From positions 6,014,001 through 6,078,000 of the forward strand of contig JANFAH010000002.1 in assembly GCA_024663395.1 (NCBI GenBank): a stretch of 64,000 nucleotides of DNA, written 5' to 3'. This document shows positions 21,419-34,500 of the stretch, in pieces (the stretch's first letter is position 1; every line of letters begins with the position of its first letter). This DNA comes from Pisolithus tinctorius. Taxonomy: Eukaryota; Basidiomycota; Agaricomycetes; Boletales; Pisolithaceae. The notes under the pieces are model-generated. The model was not told the DNA's origin, did no database searches, and saw nothing but the letters and a program-made list of their open reading frames with translations. The translations under genes were made by a program, and so were the position numbers.

Positions 21419-22084
21419 TATATATGCCCAAGTTGATATATAATGTGATGAAGGCACCCTTGTTCCCACTAGTATGAAAGCCAAGCTGATGTGGACCCAC
21501 TTGCTGACAATGCCAGTGCTGATACCACTCCCAGCATTCACAGCATCAGTTACTATGCATCACTGGGCCTTTGATATTCAGCATGTGGTCTGGTTAGCCA
21601 TGCTTGTGAGGGGATGCTACTTTGGATCTGCCCACTGGCCACCATGCCTGCAATGTTGCCAGAACAGCATTTGGCCACATTGTCACTTGGAGCTTCACAA
21701 TCAATACTCAATAGATGTCTCAAAGGCATGGGAAGCTGCTGAATACATTTCCTTCACTTGCCATCTTCACTTCTATTTGTGGGGTACTTTCACAAGATGT
21801 CCGAGATGAATGACAGGTCCATCCATCAAGTGGGCCATTATCTACCATCCAACAGACATGCCTGAATATACATGGGGTCTAGCCACTCTGAAATACAGCT
21901 TTCAGCTGTTTCTGATTGGTTCTCATGAATTGCAAATGCCCAAACCATCCCCTACAAGGTCCATTGCTGCTGTTGCCAAGTTCAACTGTGGTGCAATCAA
22001 TGGCCTGGGTCATGCATTTTGTCATCATCTGCAAAATGATCCATAGGCATGCATATAACTTTTAATAAATGCCACTTTGCCTAG
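21419..22084. other. Unassigned sequence with short open frames
   Basis: Two plus-strand frames (21474-21809 and 21810-22046) abut but match no family I know. CpG-poor. This may be decayed coding or repeat sequence. Confidence 0.3.
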
Positions 22085-23690
22085 ACAAGCCTGTTCATTC
22101 ATTGTGCCAGCATCTGCTGCATAAATGCATCAGCCCAGCCATATGTTCTGACAGATTCAATGTCACATTGTCAGGCCTGCCCAAGTGTTATGAAAGCATG
22201 CACCATCCATCTGACAGGCTTTCCCACTAGATTCTACTGGGTTAACATGGCTTGCACACAGCCCTCCATGTGCTCGACAGAATCTGCCAAATCAATGTCA
22301 GGCCCCCATAGGTTGTGCTGCATGGGATATCCCATTGATGGGCCCATCCATGGCCTATGAGAGCACCTGCAATATATCACATGGGCCTGCTCATCTGTTT
22401 CTATGGGTTCAACATGTCTTTGACAGGCCCATCGATGCCTTAAGACAGCACCTGTGATATACTGCATGGGACTGCCCATGAGTTTTGATGCACTTGACAA
22501 TCCATGCATGTGCCCATCCATGGGTTGTGACAGTGTCCAGCATTTAACAGATGGGCCCATTCATAAGTTGCAACACATGCAACATCACTTCTATGGGCCC
22601 AACCATTTGTTGTGACAGTACCCTGCATACCCAGGACAGGCCTGCTCATTAGTTTCAATGGGCTCAACATTCTTTTGATGGGCCTGTCCACATATTTTCA
22701 CAGCATCCACCCCATAAATGATGGGCCTGCCAATAGGTTGTGATGGATGTGATATACCTTTGACAGGCCCATCCATGCCTTATTACAGCACCCACCCTGT
22801 CAATGACAGGCCTACCTGTTAGTTTCAACCAGTTCAACATACCCTTGTCAGGCCCATCCATTTGTTGTCACAGCATCCACTCCACAAACAACAGGCTCGC
22901 CCATATGTTGGGATGGATGCAACATCTTCTGGACAGGCCTACCTATCAGTTTCGATGGGTTCAAAGTTCCTTGGATGGGCCTGCCCATGGGTTGGGACAC
23001 CCTCTGCTACATTAATGACATGCCTGCACATTAGGTGCCACAGGGCAGAATATTTCTGCCACCAGCCCACCCATGTGTTTTGACTGCATCCATCATTCAG
23101 TTGATGCACCCTCCTATCTGTTGCTACTGGATGCTTCAGTACTTTGAAGGGCCCATCCATGTCTTGAAGTACTATTCATTCATTTACCAGCAGGCCTGTG
23201 TATATGATCATCTGCCACCCTTCATATGGTGGCCAGGCCCACTCTTACCTTGTGCTAACATGCAGCCTATTAGGTCTGGGCCCATCTACATGTTGGACCC
23301 TCTCTGATGCATACCAGCAGGGCCCATTCATAAGTTGTGATATCAGCTGTAGCCAAATGGATGGGCCTCCCTTGATGTTGTGGCTGACTGCATTATTACA
23401 AGGATGGCCCATCCATAAGCTGCAACACTATCCATGCACAGGTGGACAGGCCTCTCTTTCACTCATGACAGTGTGCATTATGCCATAGATGGGCCTGCCT
23501 ATGTGTCTCACCATTATCCATCTCTTGACAGACAGGCCTGCACATACATTGGAATATACTTGTCACATGCCTGCTCATTTACTGCTGTCACTCTGGGCCT
23601 CCAGGCCTCTTCTTATGTTGTGACTTAATTAATTTGATGGGCCCACATTGGGCTCTACATGAGTAATGGTAATTTGGTGTGCAGGCTACC
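22085..23690. repeat. Degenerate minisatellite, ~42-bp period
   Basis: A core resembling GACAGGCCCATCCATGTG or ATGGGCCTGCCCAT recurs with spacing of about 39-46 bp (for example near 22337, 22381, 22423, 22464, 22508, 22553, 22594, 22634, 22676, 22721), giving roughly 35 divergent units. Linkers carry TTGTGACAGCATCCA-like text. No coding signal. Confidence 0.8.
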
Positions 23691-24265
23691 CATGTGTTGT
23701 GACTAAGCTGACTACATGAGGTCATCGAGTTGTGGTCAACCCAGTATCTCGATCTAGCAAGCAGCTCTGCTAAGTACATTTATTCAGAGAAATTCGCAGG
23801 TGGCAGTGTGTGTGAACTGCAAATTTTGAGTCGGCCACCCAGCCACAGTGGCAGGGATGGCCATTCGGAGTGTCTGACCGTTCGTGATGGCACCAGCTTC
23901 ATCGATTGTGCAGGATGGCATTGGGACGCAGAAGCAAAATGTTTGGCAGTTAGCAGTTAGTGGAAAATGGACTTACATTCCAAACAGGATCCAAGCAGAG
24001 GGTCACGCAACCTTGACATCGATGTCACTTAGACCCCCCAGCCTTGGCAGACCACAGTTGTGGTTTGTAGCATAGTATAATATTAGTACGGTATGTGTAC
24101 TGCCTACTGTACTTATTGAATATGATGACCCAGCAGCTTGAAGCACTTGAATTTTTGTGCAGAGATTGTGATCACTCAGTGCTCAGTGTTCAGTGTCCAG
24201 TGTGTCCAACATGTCCAATGTTCATTTAGTCATCATTCCTGCCTGGCATTGGACTGCAGGGTTGC
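23691..24265. other. Unassigned sequence with moderate CpG
   Basis: More CpG than its neighbours around 23700-24010, with a plus-strand frame (23730-23960) of about 76 codons that I do not recognise. It may be a remnant of host sequence between repeats. Confidence 0.3.
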
Positions 24266-24594
24266 ACGGTGTCACACACCAAAGGTGTTGTGGACATGGT
24301 TACAGCTGACTCTGCCTAACTCGTCGATGAGTTGCGCACAATGCCCAAGCATGCAGATGAAGACTAAAGGCCTCATGCATAGAAAGACTGTTGGACATGA
24401 ACAGTCATCCTTCGCACAAGAACGAGTCGTCAGTGCTAAAGAGAAAAGAGGAAGCAAGTTAAGCGCGCGTTAAAGGTTTTTAGCACCCATGTACGGCATT
24501 CTGGTTTTCGTCGTATCTCCACCATTTCCAAAGATATTGACTCCGTTCCCATGCTCGCTTAAGGTGCTCAGCCCCACGATTCTTCCTTCCAAAT

Positions 24595-25149
24595 TTGGAG
24601 AGGATCCTCACACCCTGCACATTTCTACAGCACTCCATCCATCAGATGCTCATTTCGCTAAGTCCATCAATCATGAACACCTCTTCATTGATCATCTCGC
24701 TTGTCTCATTTGCCAGAGACAGTGGCTACGTATATCTGCCAGGCATTCCCACCAGCTTCCGTCCTGAAGCCCCCTGGTTCATCCTGTCATTGTCAGCCCC
24801 ATCTCATCCCATGCAGCTTGGTCAGCATGTTCTCCTTGTCAGTATGACTTCCAGAAGGACGTTCTTTGGTCACCTCAGGTCTGTCACTTGGTTAGAAAGG
24901 TCTTATGTGGTCATTTCAGTCTCCCCGGTTGATGAAGCATATGGATCGTTCCTCCCTGCTCCCTGCACTGTCTTTATTCCAGTCTCATCTGTCATTCTTC
25001 CCGCATTGCGACAACTGCAGTATGGTCTACTGTCCTCCAGCCTCCCTGATCACATTCATGATGAGTATGACATGCATCTTGCCTTCTTACTGCAGGATCC
25101 AGCAGAAGACGTTCCCCCTTCTCCTCCTCCATCAGAACCCCATTCATGA
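24595..25149 (+). CDS. Conserved ORF within the 1.86-kb LTR, function unknown
   Basis: About 184 codons in U3, upstream of the LTR's own TATA box. It recurs in copies A, D, E and F. In F the frame is open further upstream (from 52856), and in D and F a single TGA (from CGA) interrupts an otherwise collinear frame. Length differences at the C-terminal proline run are whole codons (three, four or five CTC units). The product would be hydrophobic/Ser-Pro rich with an A-R-D-S-G-Y-V-Y-L-P-G-I-P motif and an acidic D-E-Y-D-M-H stretch. I do not recognise a domain. A 92-codon frame (24489-24767) overlaps it and could be an upstream exon or frame. It could equally be a captured gene fragment. Confidence 0.4.
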   Translation: MERILTPCTFLQHSIHQMLISLSPSIMNTSSLIISLVSFARDSGYVYLPGIPTSFRPEAPWFILSLSAPSHPMQLGQHVLLVSMTSRRTFFGHLRSVTWLERSYVVISVSPVDEAYGSFLPAPCTVFIPVSSVILPALRQLQYGLLSSSLPDHIHDEYDMHLAFLLQDPAEDVPPSPPPSEPHS

Positions 25150-25586
25150 AGTTTTTGTTAACTTCACTGAGAGGATGGAAGGGTGGGAGACGCAATCGCG
25201 TATGCTCTCATTGCCCCACAGACCCCCAACGCCCTAGCCCCCTTTGACACCTGACTCATGCCCTTCAATTCTGGAGTTAATACTTCCCTATCTGGAAACA
25301 CCGTCCATCTGTCATGCCGTCTTTGGATCTAGAGATGTCTCCGCCGAGATCTAACTTGCATCGCCACCCCCTAATGTGATATCAGTGTGCTTACTCAGTT
25401 TCTGATTCTATTTGACTCATTTTGTGATATTTTGACTATCCTTGACTCGTTCATTGCCAATACTTACCAATCTTCTTTGCTTGCTTACTTTTCATTTCTC
25501 ACTTACTCATCATGATTACTCAGTCCTTACTCATTACTTACCAAGTGTTTGTGCCTTGTTTGTCACAAGCTGTGCTCCCCCCTCAG

Positions 25587-25595
25587 TATATAAAC
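25587..25595 (+). promoter_or_regulatory. TATA box of the 1.86-kb LTR
   Basis: TATATAAAC, conserved in copies A-F, ~530 bp before the LTR end. It supports reading the element as an LTR in this orientation. Confidence 0.65.
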
Positions 25596-26132
25596 CCCCA
25601 TGTACTTAGCTACCCACAATCAATCAGAATCAATCAAGAAGTCACTCAGAAGTCAGCTCAGCTCAGCATATCTTGTCGTCAACAGTTGAGGCTCATTCGG
25701 AAGAGTCTATCTGTCTTCATTCATATCATTGGTAGTTGAGGCTCCATCAAGGGTCTATCTACCTTCATTCATTCATCTGAAGTATCATCTGTGCTCTGTC
25801 AGCACACCTGCTTAGTCATCCATTCACTCCTGCATAACTCGTCAACGACTTGCACCAGGAGCACATTTTATCAAAGTCCATTATTCCAAGAAGTCCTTTT
25901 GGCTGAACACCTTCACTCTGTTCAGCATCCCCTCCTCAGTCATCATCCATTCATCTACTCCTGCATAACTCATCGTTGACTTGCGCTAGGAGCACCCTGC
26001 CATTGAAGTTTCCCCCTCTTAGGTTTCTGCACTCCAGGTTCCACGGAGGCACACCACCACTCGCTTTACATTTGTCTTTTGTGTTGGTTTTGGTTGGTTT
26101 TCACCACCTTTCCACACTTTGACTCACAACAG

Positions 26133-27387
26133 GCATCGTTGATTGACTTGGTGCCAGTGATGTCATGTTGATAGTGTTCATTCCACCACTCAGTGCTCAA
26201 ACCTCCATTTACAATATTTTCATGAGTGTTGCAATAGACCCTACAACTCCAAGTCATTTTTTATGGTGACTGTCAACTTGCCACAGTACAGACAGGGCCA
26301 TCCAGCTGGAAGAAATAGTGGGAAAGTAGACTGCTAGTTCACACACAGTGTATATACAATATGCATTCATCAGTTATGCATGTACCTGCATGGCAGTGCG
26401 AATTGCCTAAACATGTACTTATGAAACACCTCACCTGGGACCCTGCCACCATAATACTGTAATTCCTAGTGGGCCATCGTGAGTACATGGGATCCGGGCC
26501 TTCACAAGCTTCAATGCATCCCGTCAACTGGTTTGCTAATTTCACTGGTTCAAAACTGCAAATGGAGCCAGCCTGGATGCAAATGTGCATACTCATTTTC
26601 CATCACAAAGTCACTTTATAGGACTTTACAATTGCTTTCCAGCACTTTGCAGCTCAAACTGGTCTGCAGCCTCGAGGCCTATTGGGCCCAGGGCACTAAC
26701 ATAATCGCTTAGGGCAGGTTAGTGGGGTGCATGGCAGCAGGAGCCCTTGCCTGCCTTCGCCCTCCATCTTCGACACTCGACACTTGACGCTCTTTGATCA
26801 CTGCCATTGGTAAGTACATGTCAGCAAGCCTATCCCAAGGTTTCACCCAGTTGACAGATCGCTATTGCTCAAAGGTCAATTCGGTTCCATTGGATGGGTC
26901 TGGTGAGCAGCCCGTTGGCCATTCCTTTTGCTGGGCGGTTTGGCACCAGATGTCACATCTACACAGCCATCCTTGAGCTGATCGTTGGCCCCCTTCAAGA
27001 TTTTCAGGATTGGAAGGTTTGACTTGGCTTCAAGACTGTCTTCATAAGTACTGATCATTTGGTGAGTCACATCATCAACTTCTGCCCTTCCCCTTCCACT
27101 CATAAATTTTGAAACACAGATCTTGTGCATCTTGTGCATCTATTCTTGTGACACCATCCACCATGATGCTAAACTGGCAAGTAGACTATGCCAACCTATT
27201 TGTCAGCTGAGCGCTGCCCTATGTCAACTGGTATTCTACATTGTCACACCCCTCAACCTCCCAACGAGTCTTTCGTCATGTTCCAAACCCATGAGGGCAC
27301 TTGAACTGTGGCTGGTGAGTCGCATTTTTTTCTCTGCTGTGTGTTGGCCTGGCCACATTAACCATAATTAGCTTCTTGCTCCTGCAG
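26133..27387. other. Unassigned sequence upstream of the XPG-like pseudogene
   Basis: No frame longer than ~90 codons. One minus-strand frame (27139-26876) is open but unrecognised. It may include decayed 5' exons or the promoter of the downstream gene. No repeat termini seen. Confidence 0.3.
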
Positions 27388-28974
27388 CGAGGCAATATAC
27401 ACTTGGTGAGCTTGCTACTGAGAACTTTGGCACATGGGGTGATGGAGCAGGTGCCCAGTTGCTCACTGTGGGCTTTAATGCCAGGTTAGTGGCCTGCTTC
27501 ATATAGTCCCTTTCATCCCTCACAAACCCCACTAGTGCATGGATGCATTCATTGCTTAATGTGTTTTCATGGCACCAAGCCAGCACAGGATGATCACATG
27601 AAATATGAATGATTTTCCATCACCTTTCTTCCATCTCTCAGATGCCACTCCACCTGTACTTCGTTTTCAATGGGCTGGACTGCCCTCAGCTCAAGAGGGG
27701 AAAAGACATCATCTGCACATGCTATCCGCCCCTCCTCATGCAGTGCTTTCAAGAGCTGCTGATGGCATTTGGTTTCAATTGGCACATGGTGAGTCATCGG
27801 TTGTACATGTTGCTGGGTGCTAACAAAGCTCACAAGGCTCTGGGAGAGGCAGAGGTGGAACTCACCTGCCTCCAGTCATGCGCCCTCATCGATGTTGTGG
27901 TGACACCATACAACAATGTGCTGCTGTTTGGTGCAACTTGCATCGTTCACAGGTAGGTCAGTTCGAATGTGCAGATGCAGTCATTTTCTTACCACAGACA
28001 GTGGCATCCCACCATCTGGCAAGTATGAAGACATGCAACTCTACTCATCAGACACCTTACAAAATTGCACCAGCCTTGAGTGGGGTGACCTCCTCCTTGT
28101 CATGCTGATGAATAGTGTAGATAGTGAGGTAAGTGCCATATCCAGCTCCCCAAAGATGCCACCCAACCTCATTCAATTCGTTAGACAGGTTGCTGGTGGT
28201 GCAGCACAGATGTTGCCTGCCGATTGGTTAACTATGGCTTTGGAAAGACCCTCTTTGAAGCCACAATCATGCTTCAGTTTGTGGAGTTTATGGAGTTTGT
28301 CACCAGGTGGCATGACGATGTCTGCGAGGTGCTACGAATGGATCCTCAACACCTCCTTGGATGTAGGCACCACAAGCTTGCCCATATCATTGTGGAGGAA
28401 TGCATCGAGTTCCCTGACCCTGCTGTCTTAGCAATATATCTGTTACCTCTCACCTCATGGTCAGAGGGTTGCCATCCCCCCGTTGCTGCCATGAGGTCTT
28501 GTCAGCCTGATCTCGCATTGCTGGCAGAGTTCTGTTTGTGGCACCTTGGCTGGTCGCCAGATACCATCTGGTCCTGATTGATGGGCATTTGCACCAGCGC
28601 TGCTATGTGCACATTTCTGCAGGTGGGTCTTACAATTGTGCCAAATCCCCCTATCCCACCTCATCACCCACTGTCTACAGCTGCCAGGAAATGTCAACAG
28701 CGAGTGGCTCCAATGCAGCCTTCAGGTCCTGAGCCATTCTGATAAGTCATACAAGCTCTCTGTGCCAAGTTTACCACTTGAAACACCAGTGGACGAAGAT
28801 CCATTGCCTGCCTATGAGATAGAGATGCTGGCAGTCATGTTAGAATACTCAAGGCCTGATTTGGTGGAGTTGACAGTTAACCTTTTTCATGAAACTGGAG
28901 TTATTGACCTGGTAGGTGATGCAGATGCAACACATCTCAAAGCTGGAGCTATTGGTCTCATGGATAAGGACTAG
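27388..28974 (+). pseudogene. XPG/FEN1-like PIN-domain nuclease, decayed
   Basis: Exon-like blocks separated by GTGAGT/GTAAGT…AG introns follow the basidiomycete XPG-like PIN nuclease order. First comes a T-L-G-E-L-A block. Next is L-Y-F-V-F-N-G at 27643, where the family has F-V-F-D-G, with K-R-G-K after it. Then A-L-G-E-A-E-V-E-L at ~27830 (family: A-P-G-E-A-E-A-E-L), followed by a block ending L-L-F-G-A. A helix-hairpin-like section has N-Y-G-F-G-K-T-L-F, and the C-terminal block includes Q-P-D-L-A-L-L-A-E-F-C. The metal-binding D-D-V-D cluster normally before F-L-F-G reads P-Y-N-N, and the first-exon Asp is changed, so cleavage activity should be lost. Solo LTR D lies ~240 bp downstream. 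Confidence 0.72.
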
Positions 28975-29213
28975 CTGTTTGCCTAGCACACATTTCTATA
29001 GTGTTGTATCAGTTTGTGAGTGGCGCAATTATCATGTCTGTGTGAGTCTACCTCACTCACTTCCCTGCCTGCTGTTGTGCTTGCTCCATGCCACTCTCAG
29101 TCTGCCTGCCCAAGCGAACATGACATATCAGTTTCCATCCTCCAGATCCAATGATGACTGCCTGCCTTCACATTGCTCCTGCTGCCTCAGTTTGCATTGT
29201 TACTGTGAGTCAA

Positions 29214-31064
29214 AGTGTGGAAAGGTGGTGAAAACCAACCAAAACCAACACAAAAGACAAATGATGTGCGAGTGGTGGTGTGCCTCCATGGAACCTGGAC
29301 TGCAGAAAAATCTAAGAGGGGGAAATTTCAATGGCAGGTGCTCCTAGCACAAGTTGATGATGAGTTATGCAGGAGAAGACAAGCAAGTGATGATTGGATG
29401 GGGGATGCTGAACAGAGTGAAGGTGTTCAGCCAAAAGGACTTGGGATGAAAGACTTTGATAAGATGTGCTCCTGGCACAAGTCAATGACAAGTTATGCAG
29501 GAGTGGATGAATGACTAAGCAAGAGTGCTGACTAAGTGTGGATAAGACTGCTGATGATGGATGGTGGTAGATAGACTCTTCCAAATGAGCCTCAACTACC
29601 AATGATATGAATGATGACAGATAGACCCCTTTGTGGAGCCTCAACTGTCGATGATGAGATATGCACTGAACTGACTTCTGGACTGATTCAATTCACTTGT
29701 GGATTGCTTCTTGGTAGCTAAGTACATGGGGGTTTATATACTGTGGGGGGAGCACAGCTTGTGACAAATAAGGCACAAACACTTGGTAAGTAATGAGTAA
29801 GGACTGAGTAATCATGATGAGTAAGCAAGAAATGAAAAGTAAGCAAGCAAAGAGGATTGGGTAAGTATTGGCAATGAATGAGTCAAGGATAGTCAAAATA
29901 TCACAGAATGAGTCAAATGGAGTCAGAAACTGAGTAAGCGCACTGATATCACATTAGGGGGTGGCAATGCAAGTCAGATCTCAGTGGAGACATCTCTGGA
30001 TCCAAAGATGGCATGACAGATGGATGGTGTTTCCAAACAGGGAAGTATTAATTCCAGAATTGAAGGGCATGAGTCAGGCATCAAAGGGGGCTAGGGCATT
30101 GGGGGTCTGTGGGGCAATGGGAGCATACACAATCACATCTCCCACCCTTTTGTTCTCTCAGTGAAGTTAACAAAAACTTCATGAATGGGGCTCTGATGGA
30201 GGAGGAGGAGGAGAAGGGGGGACATCCTCTGCTGGATCTTGCAGTAAGAAGGCAAGATGCATGTCATACTCATCATGGATGCGATCGGGGAGGCTGGAGA
30301 ACAGTAGATTATGCTGCAGCTGTCACAATGTGGGAAGAATGATGGATGAGACTGGAATAAAGACAGTGCAGGGAGCAGGGAGGAATGATCCATATGCTTC
30401 ATCAAGAGGGGAGACTGAAACAACCACATAAGACCTTTCTAACCAAGTGACAGACCTGAGGCAACCAAAGAACGTCCTTCTGGAAGTCATACTGACAAGG
30501 AGAACATGCTGACCAAGCTGCATGTGACAAGATGGGGCTGACAACGATGGGACAAACCAGGGGGCTTCAGGATGGAAGCTGGTGGGAACACCTGGCAGAT
30601 ATACATAGCCATTGTCTCTGGCAACTGAGTCAAGCGAGATGATTGACAAAGAGGTGGCCATGATTGATGGACTTAGTGAAATGAGTGTCTGATGGATGGA
30701 GTGCTGTAGAAATGTGTAGGGTGCGAGGATCCTCTCCAAATTTGGAAGGAAGAATCGTGGGGCTGAGCACTTTAAGCGAGTGTGACAACTGAGTCGATAT
30801 CTTTGGAAATGGTGGAGATATGACAAAAACCAGAATGCTGTACACAGGCACTAAAAACTTTTAATGTGTGCTTAACTCGCTTCCTCTTTTCTCTTTAGCA
30901 CTGATGACTCATTCTTGTGCAAAGGATGACTGTTAATGTCCAGCAGTCTTTCTATGCATGAGGCCTTTAGTCTTCATCTGCATGCATGGGCATTGTGTGC
31001 AACTTGTCAATGAGTTAGGCAGAGTCAGCTGTAACCATGTCCACAACACCTTTGGTGTGTGACA
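29214..31064 (-). repeat. Solo LTR, 1.86-kb family (copy D, older)
   Basis: 1,851 bp. Flanks TTAC/TTGC are compatible with a 4-bp duplication plus a transition. It has more C-to-T/G-to-A changes than copies A, C and E. The U3 reading frame (30826-30323) is collinear but hit by a TGA. Its proline run has two extra CTC units in frame. Confidence 0.85.
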
Positions 31065-31068
31065 TTGC

Positions 31069-31574
31069 CCAGATCATTATGAACTCAATCATGCTCACTG
31101 CAGTCTCCTGGGCAATTCTGTAGGTTCGACTCATTATACATACTGATTTTTACCCAAAGAGAGGCATATTCATTGGCTTCACACATCTGAAAGGCAAAAA
31201 GAAAAAGATAATGCAGTTCATTCCTGAGGCTGGGTACTACAAATTTTGGGAAGGATCTGATGGACCAGAGATTAGCATTCAGGTGGGCATTGTTTTCAGT
31301 GAGTACAAGTGTGCCATCTCTAATGATTATGTATGTTTATTGCCCCATCATCTTCCAGCTCTCTGGCTTGCTGGAAATCCTGGAAACCCTATAATGCCAG
31401 CAATCTGTCTTCTCAGTTCACACACGTCCCTCTATCTCTCCACTCCAGGATCCTCTGTCTAATCCATTTCACCCTTCTTGCATACTATATCTGGAGACCG
31501 CCTATGACATGCCTACCTCATTCCCTGTGACTGCCAATTCTGCGAAGCTCACAGATCGAAATATGCACTAGGTT
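31069..31574. other. Spacer upstream of the RPB1-like pseudogene
   Basis: The motif TATGAACTCA-TGCTC…CTCCT(G/A)GG near 31078 recurs at ~32133, showing that this spacer belongs to an internal ~1.05-kb duplication. No independent gene is recognised. Confidence 0.4.
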
Positions 31575-34500
31575 CAGTCAGTGAGATACAATTTTGTAGG
31601 TATGGTCGAGCACCAACTTAACCTTGCTCGTGAACAGTTACTGCAGGATCCAACAGTTAATATCAATGTTTCACTGATGTCTGTCTGTGTCGGGCAGCAG
31701 AGTGTAGGAGGAAAGCATATACCATTTGGCAGGAGGCCTTCTTCCATGCCATGGCTAGCCAAGAAGGTCTCATCAACATCGCTGTTGAAATGGTGGAAAC
31801 AGGGGATGTCTAACAACATCTGCTGTGATGGTACAGTGCACAATTCGTTGGGTGACCTCATCCAGCTTACATATGGAGAGGATAGGATGCATGGTGCGTT
31901 CATTGTGTGCCAAAGGATTGACATGTTCAGGCTCAGCAGCAGGGAGTTGGAGCAGTTATCCTGACCCTACCTCCGCCACTCCCAAAGACTCCACATTCGT
32001 TGAATCCTTCTTTGCCATCCCAGATGATGAGGGGAGCATCAAGATGAAGATGGAGTGGGTTTTGGAGACTGACGGTGTCAACTTGAAGGTGGTGATCTGT
32101 GTTCCAGGTGTCAACTTTATTCACCTAGGTTGTTATGAACTCAGTCGTGCTCGCTGAGATCTCCTAGGTAACTGTCCTTACCTTGTTTGCCTTCTGTACC
32201 TGACCAACTTTCCACACTTCGTATGTTTGCCCAAAGGACACCCTGTCATCTTCCCACTCTCTGGTTCACTGGAAACCTGGTAATGTGAGTAACCAGTCTT
32301 CTTGTTCATGCGCATCTCCCTCTCTCCCCACTCCAGCATTTTCCATCTTGTCCATTTCGCCCTCCCCACATACTATATCCAGGGACCATCCATGACACAC
32401 ATACCTCATTCCCCATGACTGCCAGCTCCATGATGTATGCAAATCAAGATGTGCCGCAGGTCAGTGAGATAGAATTTTGAAAGTGTGGTTGAATGTGAAT
32501 AAACATACTTATCCCTGCTTGTGAATGGCCACTGCAGGATCCAAAGGTTTGTGTATCAATGTCTCACTGATGTCTGTCTGTGTTGGGCAGCAGAGTGGAG
32601 AAGGAAAGTGTATACCATTCAGTTTCCACCCATTGGATGTCACCTCACTTTTCCAAGGATGACTTCAGCCCAGAGGTGAGGGGATTCGTGGAGAACTCAG
32701 ACATGCACAGTCTGACCACTGCAGGGGTACTTTTTCCATGCCATGGCTGGTCAAGAAGATCTTGTTGATACTGCTGTCAAGATGGTGAGACAAACTATAT
32801 CCAACGACATCTCATCAATGTGCTGGAGGATGTCATATCCCCTTTCCTGGCTTTCTCTGCGCCCCCCACCCATGCCTGTTGGCATCAAATATCTGTCAGC
32901 AAAAATCATATCTGCGTTGTCTTTGCCAGAGTACTCCTGGATGGAGCGCATATGCACCTCTGTCAGCCAAAATCGTATCCACATCATTTTTGCCAAGGTA
33001 CTCCCTGATGGAGCATGTACACACCTCTGTCAGCCAAAATCGTGTCTGCATCATCTTCACCAAGGTACTCCTTGATGAAGCACGTATGCACCTCTGTCAG
33101 CCAAAATCGTGTCTGCATTGTCTTTGCCAAGGTACTCCTTGATGAAGCATGTACATACCTCTGTCAGCCAAAATTGTATCTGCATCGTCTTTGAACACTT
33201 TCACCTCATGCAGGATCATCACCAGTTGCAGTCACTCATTTTCCCTCACACAGATAGCCTGACTCCCACTGCATGCCTGTCAATTTGCACTGTATCATTC
33301 AAAGTGCTGCTTGGATCTTCCACATCGACTGCTGCAAGTCTAGCAACCTTGAACCAACCTACACTGTTGACACAGTCCACCAACTTCACAGAGAGGTTAG
33401 CAGGGAAGTGCAGGTGAATGCTTCGCTGACCTTCTGCATGCACATACAAGCCACACTTGCTACCTGCCACATATTGGAAGAGTTCCACCTCAACCACAAA
33501 GTGTTTGAGTGGGTGTTGGGCGAGATTGAGGCGAAGTTCAACCATACTCTCATTAACCCTGGAGGGATGTGCAGTACTCTTGCTGCCCAGTCTATTGGTG
33601 AACCAGCTACTCAAACGACTCTTAATGCCTTCCACTATGCCATTGTATCCAGCAAAAATGCTACTCTAGGTGTCCCCCATTTGAAAGAAATCATCAACAT
33701 CACCACCAACATCAAAACACTTTCGCTTTCTGTGTACTTGGAATCTGATATGGCCCAGGACAGGATGTCAGCAAAGAATGTGCAGCAGGAGCTCACCTAC
33801 ACATTGCTTCAGACTGTGACCGCCACAGTCAAGATTTGGTATGACCCCAAACCTACGTCCACCATTATCGAAGAAGACACTGTGTTCGTTGAATCTTTCT
33901 TTGCCATTCTAGATGAGGAAATCGAGTCGAAGCTCCACCTTCAGTCACCATGCACTTTTGGCTGGTGCTTGATCATGACAGAACAATTGATTGGACTCTT
34001 ACTGTGGTCGCTGACTGCATCACTGAGAACTTCAAGATGGACCTCCTCATTGTCTGGAGTGAAGGTAACTTGGAGGAACAGGCAGGGTACAGTCAAAGAA
34101 GACGTCTTCCTCTGCCAATTCAAGAACACAATGTTGAACTTGGTCAGCCTGCATGGTGTACATACCCCATATTTTTATTGGAACACAATGAGGCTTATGC
34201 CGATGATGAGGGGAACATCAAGATGAATGGAGGAGTAGGTTCTGGAGACTGACAGTGTCAACTTGAAGGTGGTGATCTGCCTTCTAGAATGTCAGCTTTA
34301 CTCACACATACTTGAACAGCCAGTGCATTGAGACTTTCAACACACTTGGGATTGAAGCCGCATGTGTAGAAATCACAAAGGAGATGCGAGGAGTCATCAA
34401 ATTCAACAGTTTGTACATGAACTATCATCACCTGGCATTGCTCTGCGACCTCATGACCCATCATAGAACACTCATGGCAACTGCTCCTCATGGCATCAAC

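Larger units (their letters stand above)
24270..26128 (+). repeat. Solo LTR, 1.86-kb family (copy C, reference copy)
   Basis: TGTCACACACC…GACTCACA, 1,859 bp. Flanks ACGG/ACAG fit a 4-bp target duplication with one CpG transition. Ends are TG…CA, and a TATA box at 25587-25595 leaves ~1.3 kb of U3 and ~0.5 kb of R-U5. The length is unusual for a fungal LTR. U3 contains overlapping conserved reading frames. No copy in the window has an internal region. Confidence 0.85.

Noticed and set aside
22085..23690. CRISPR-like array
   Set aside because: Units are divergent, of variable spacing, without identical repeats and spacers, and the genome is eukaryotic.
33273..34226. A 317-codon frame as a functional gene
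   Set aside because: It is RPB1 sequence that changes frame near 33950 and lacks both ends of the subunit, so it is part of the pseudogene.
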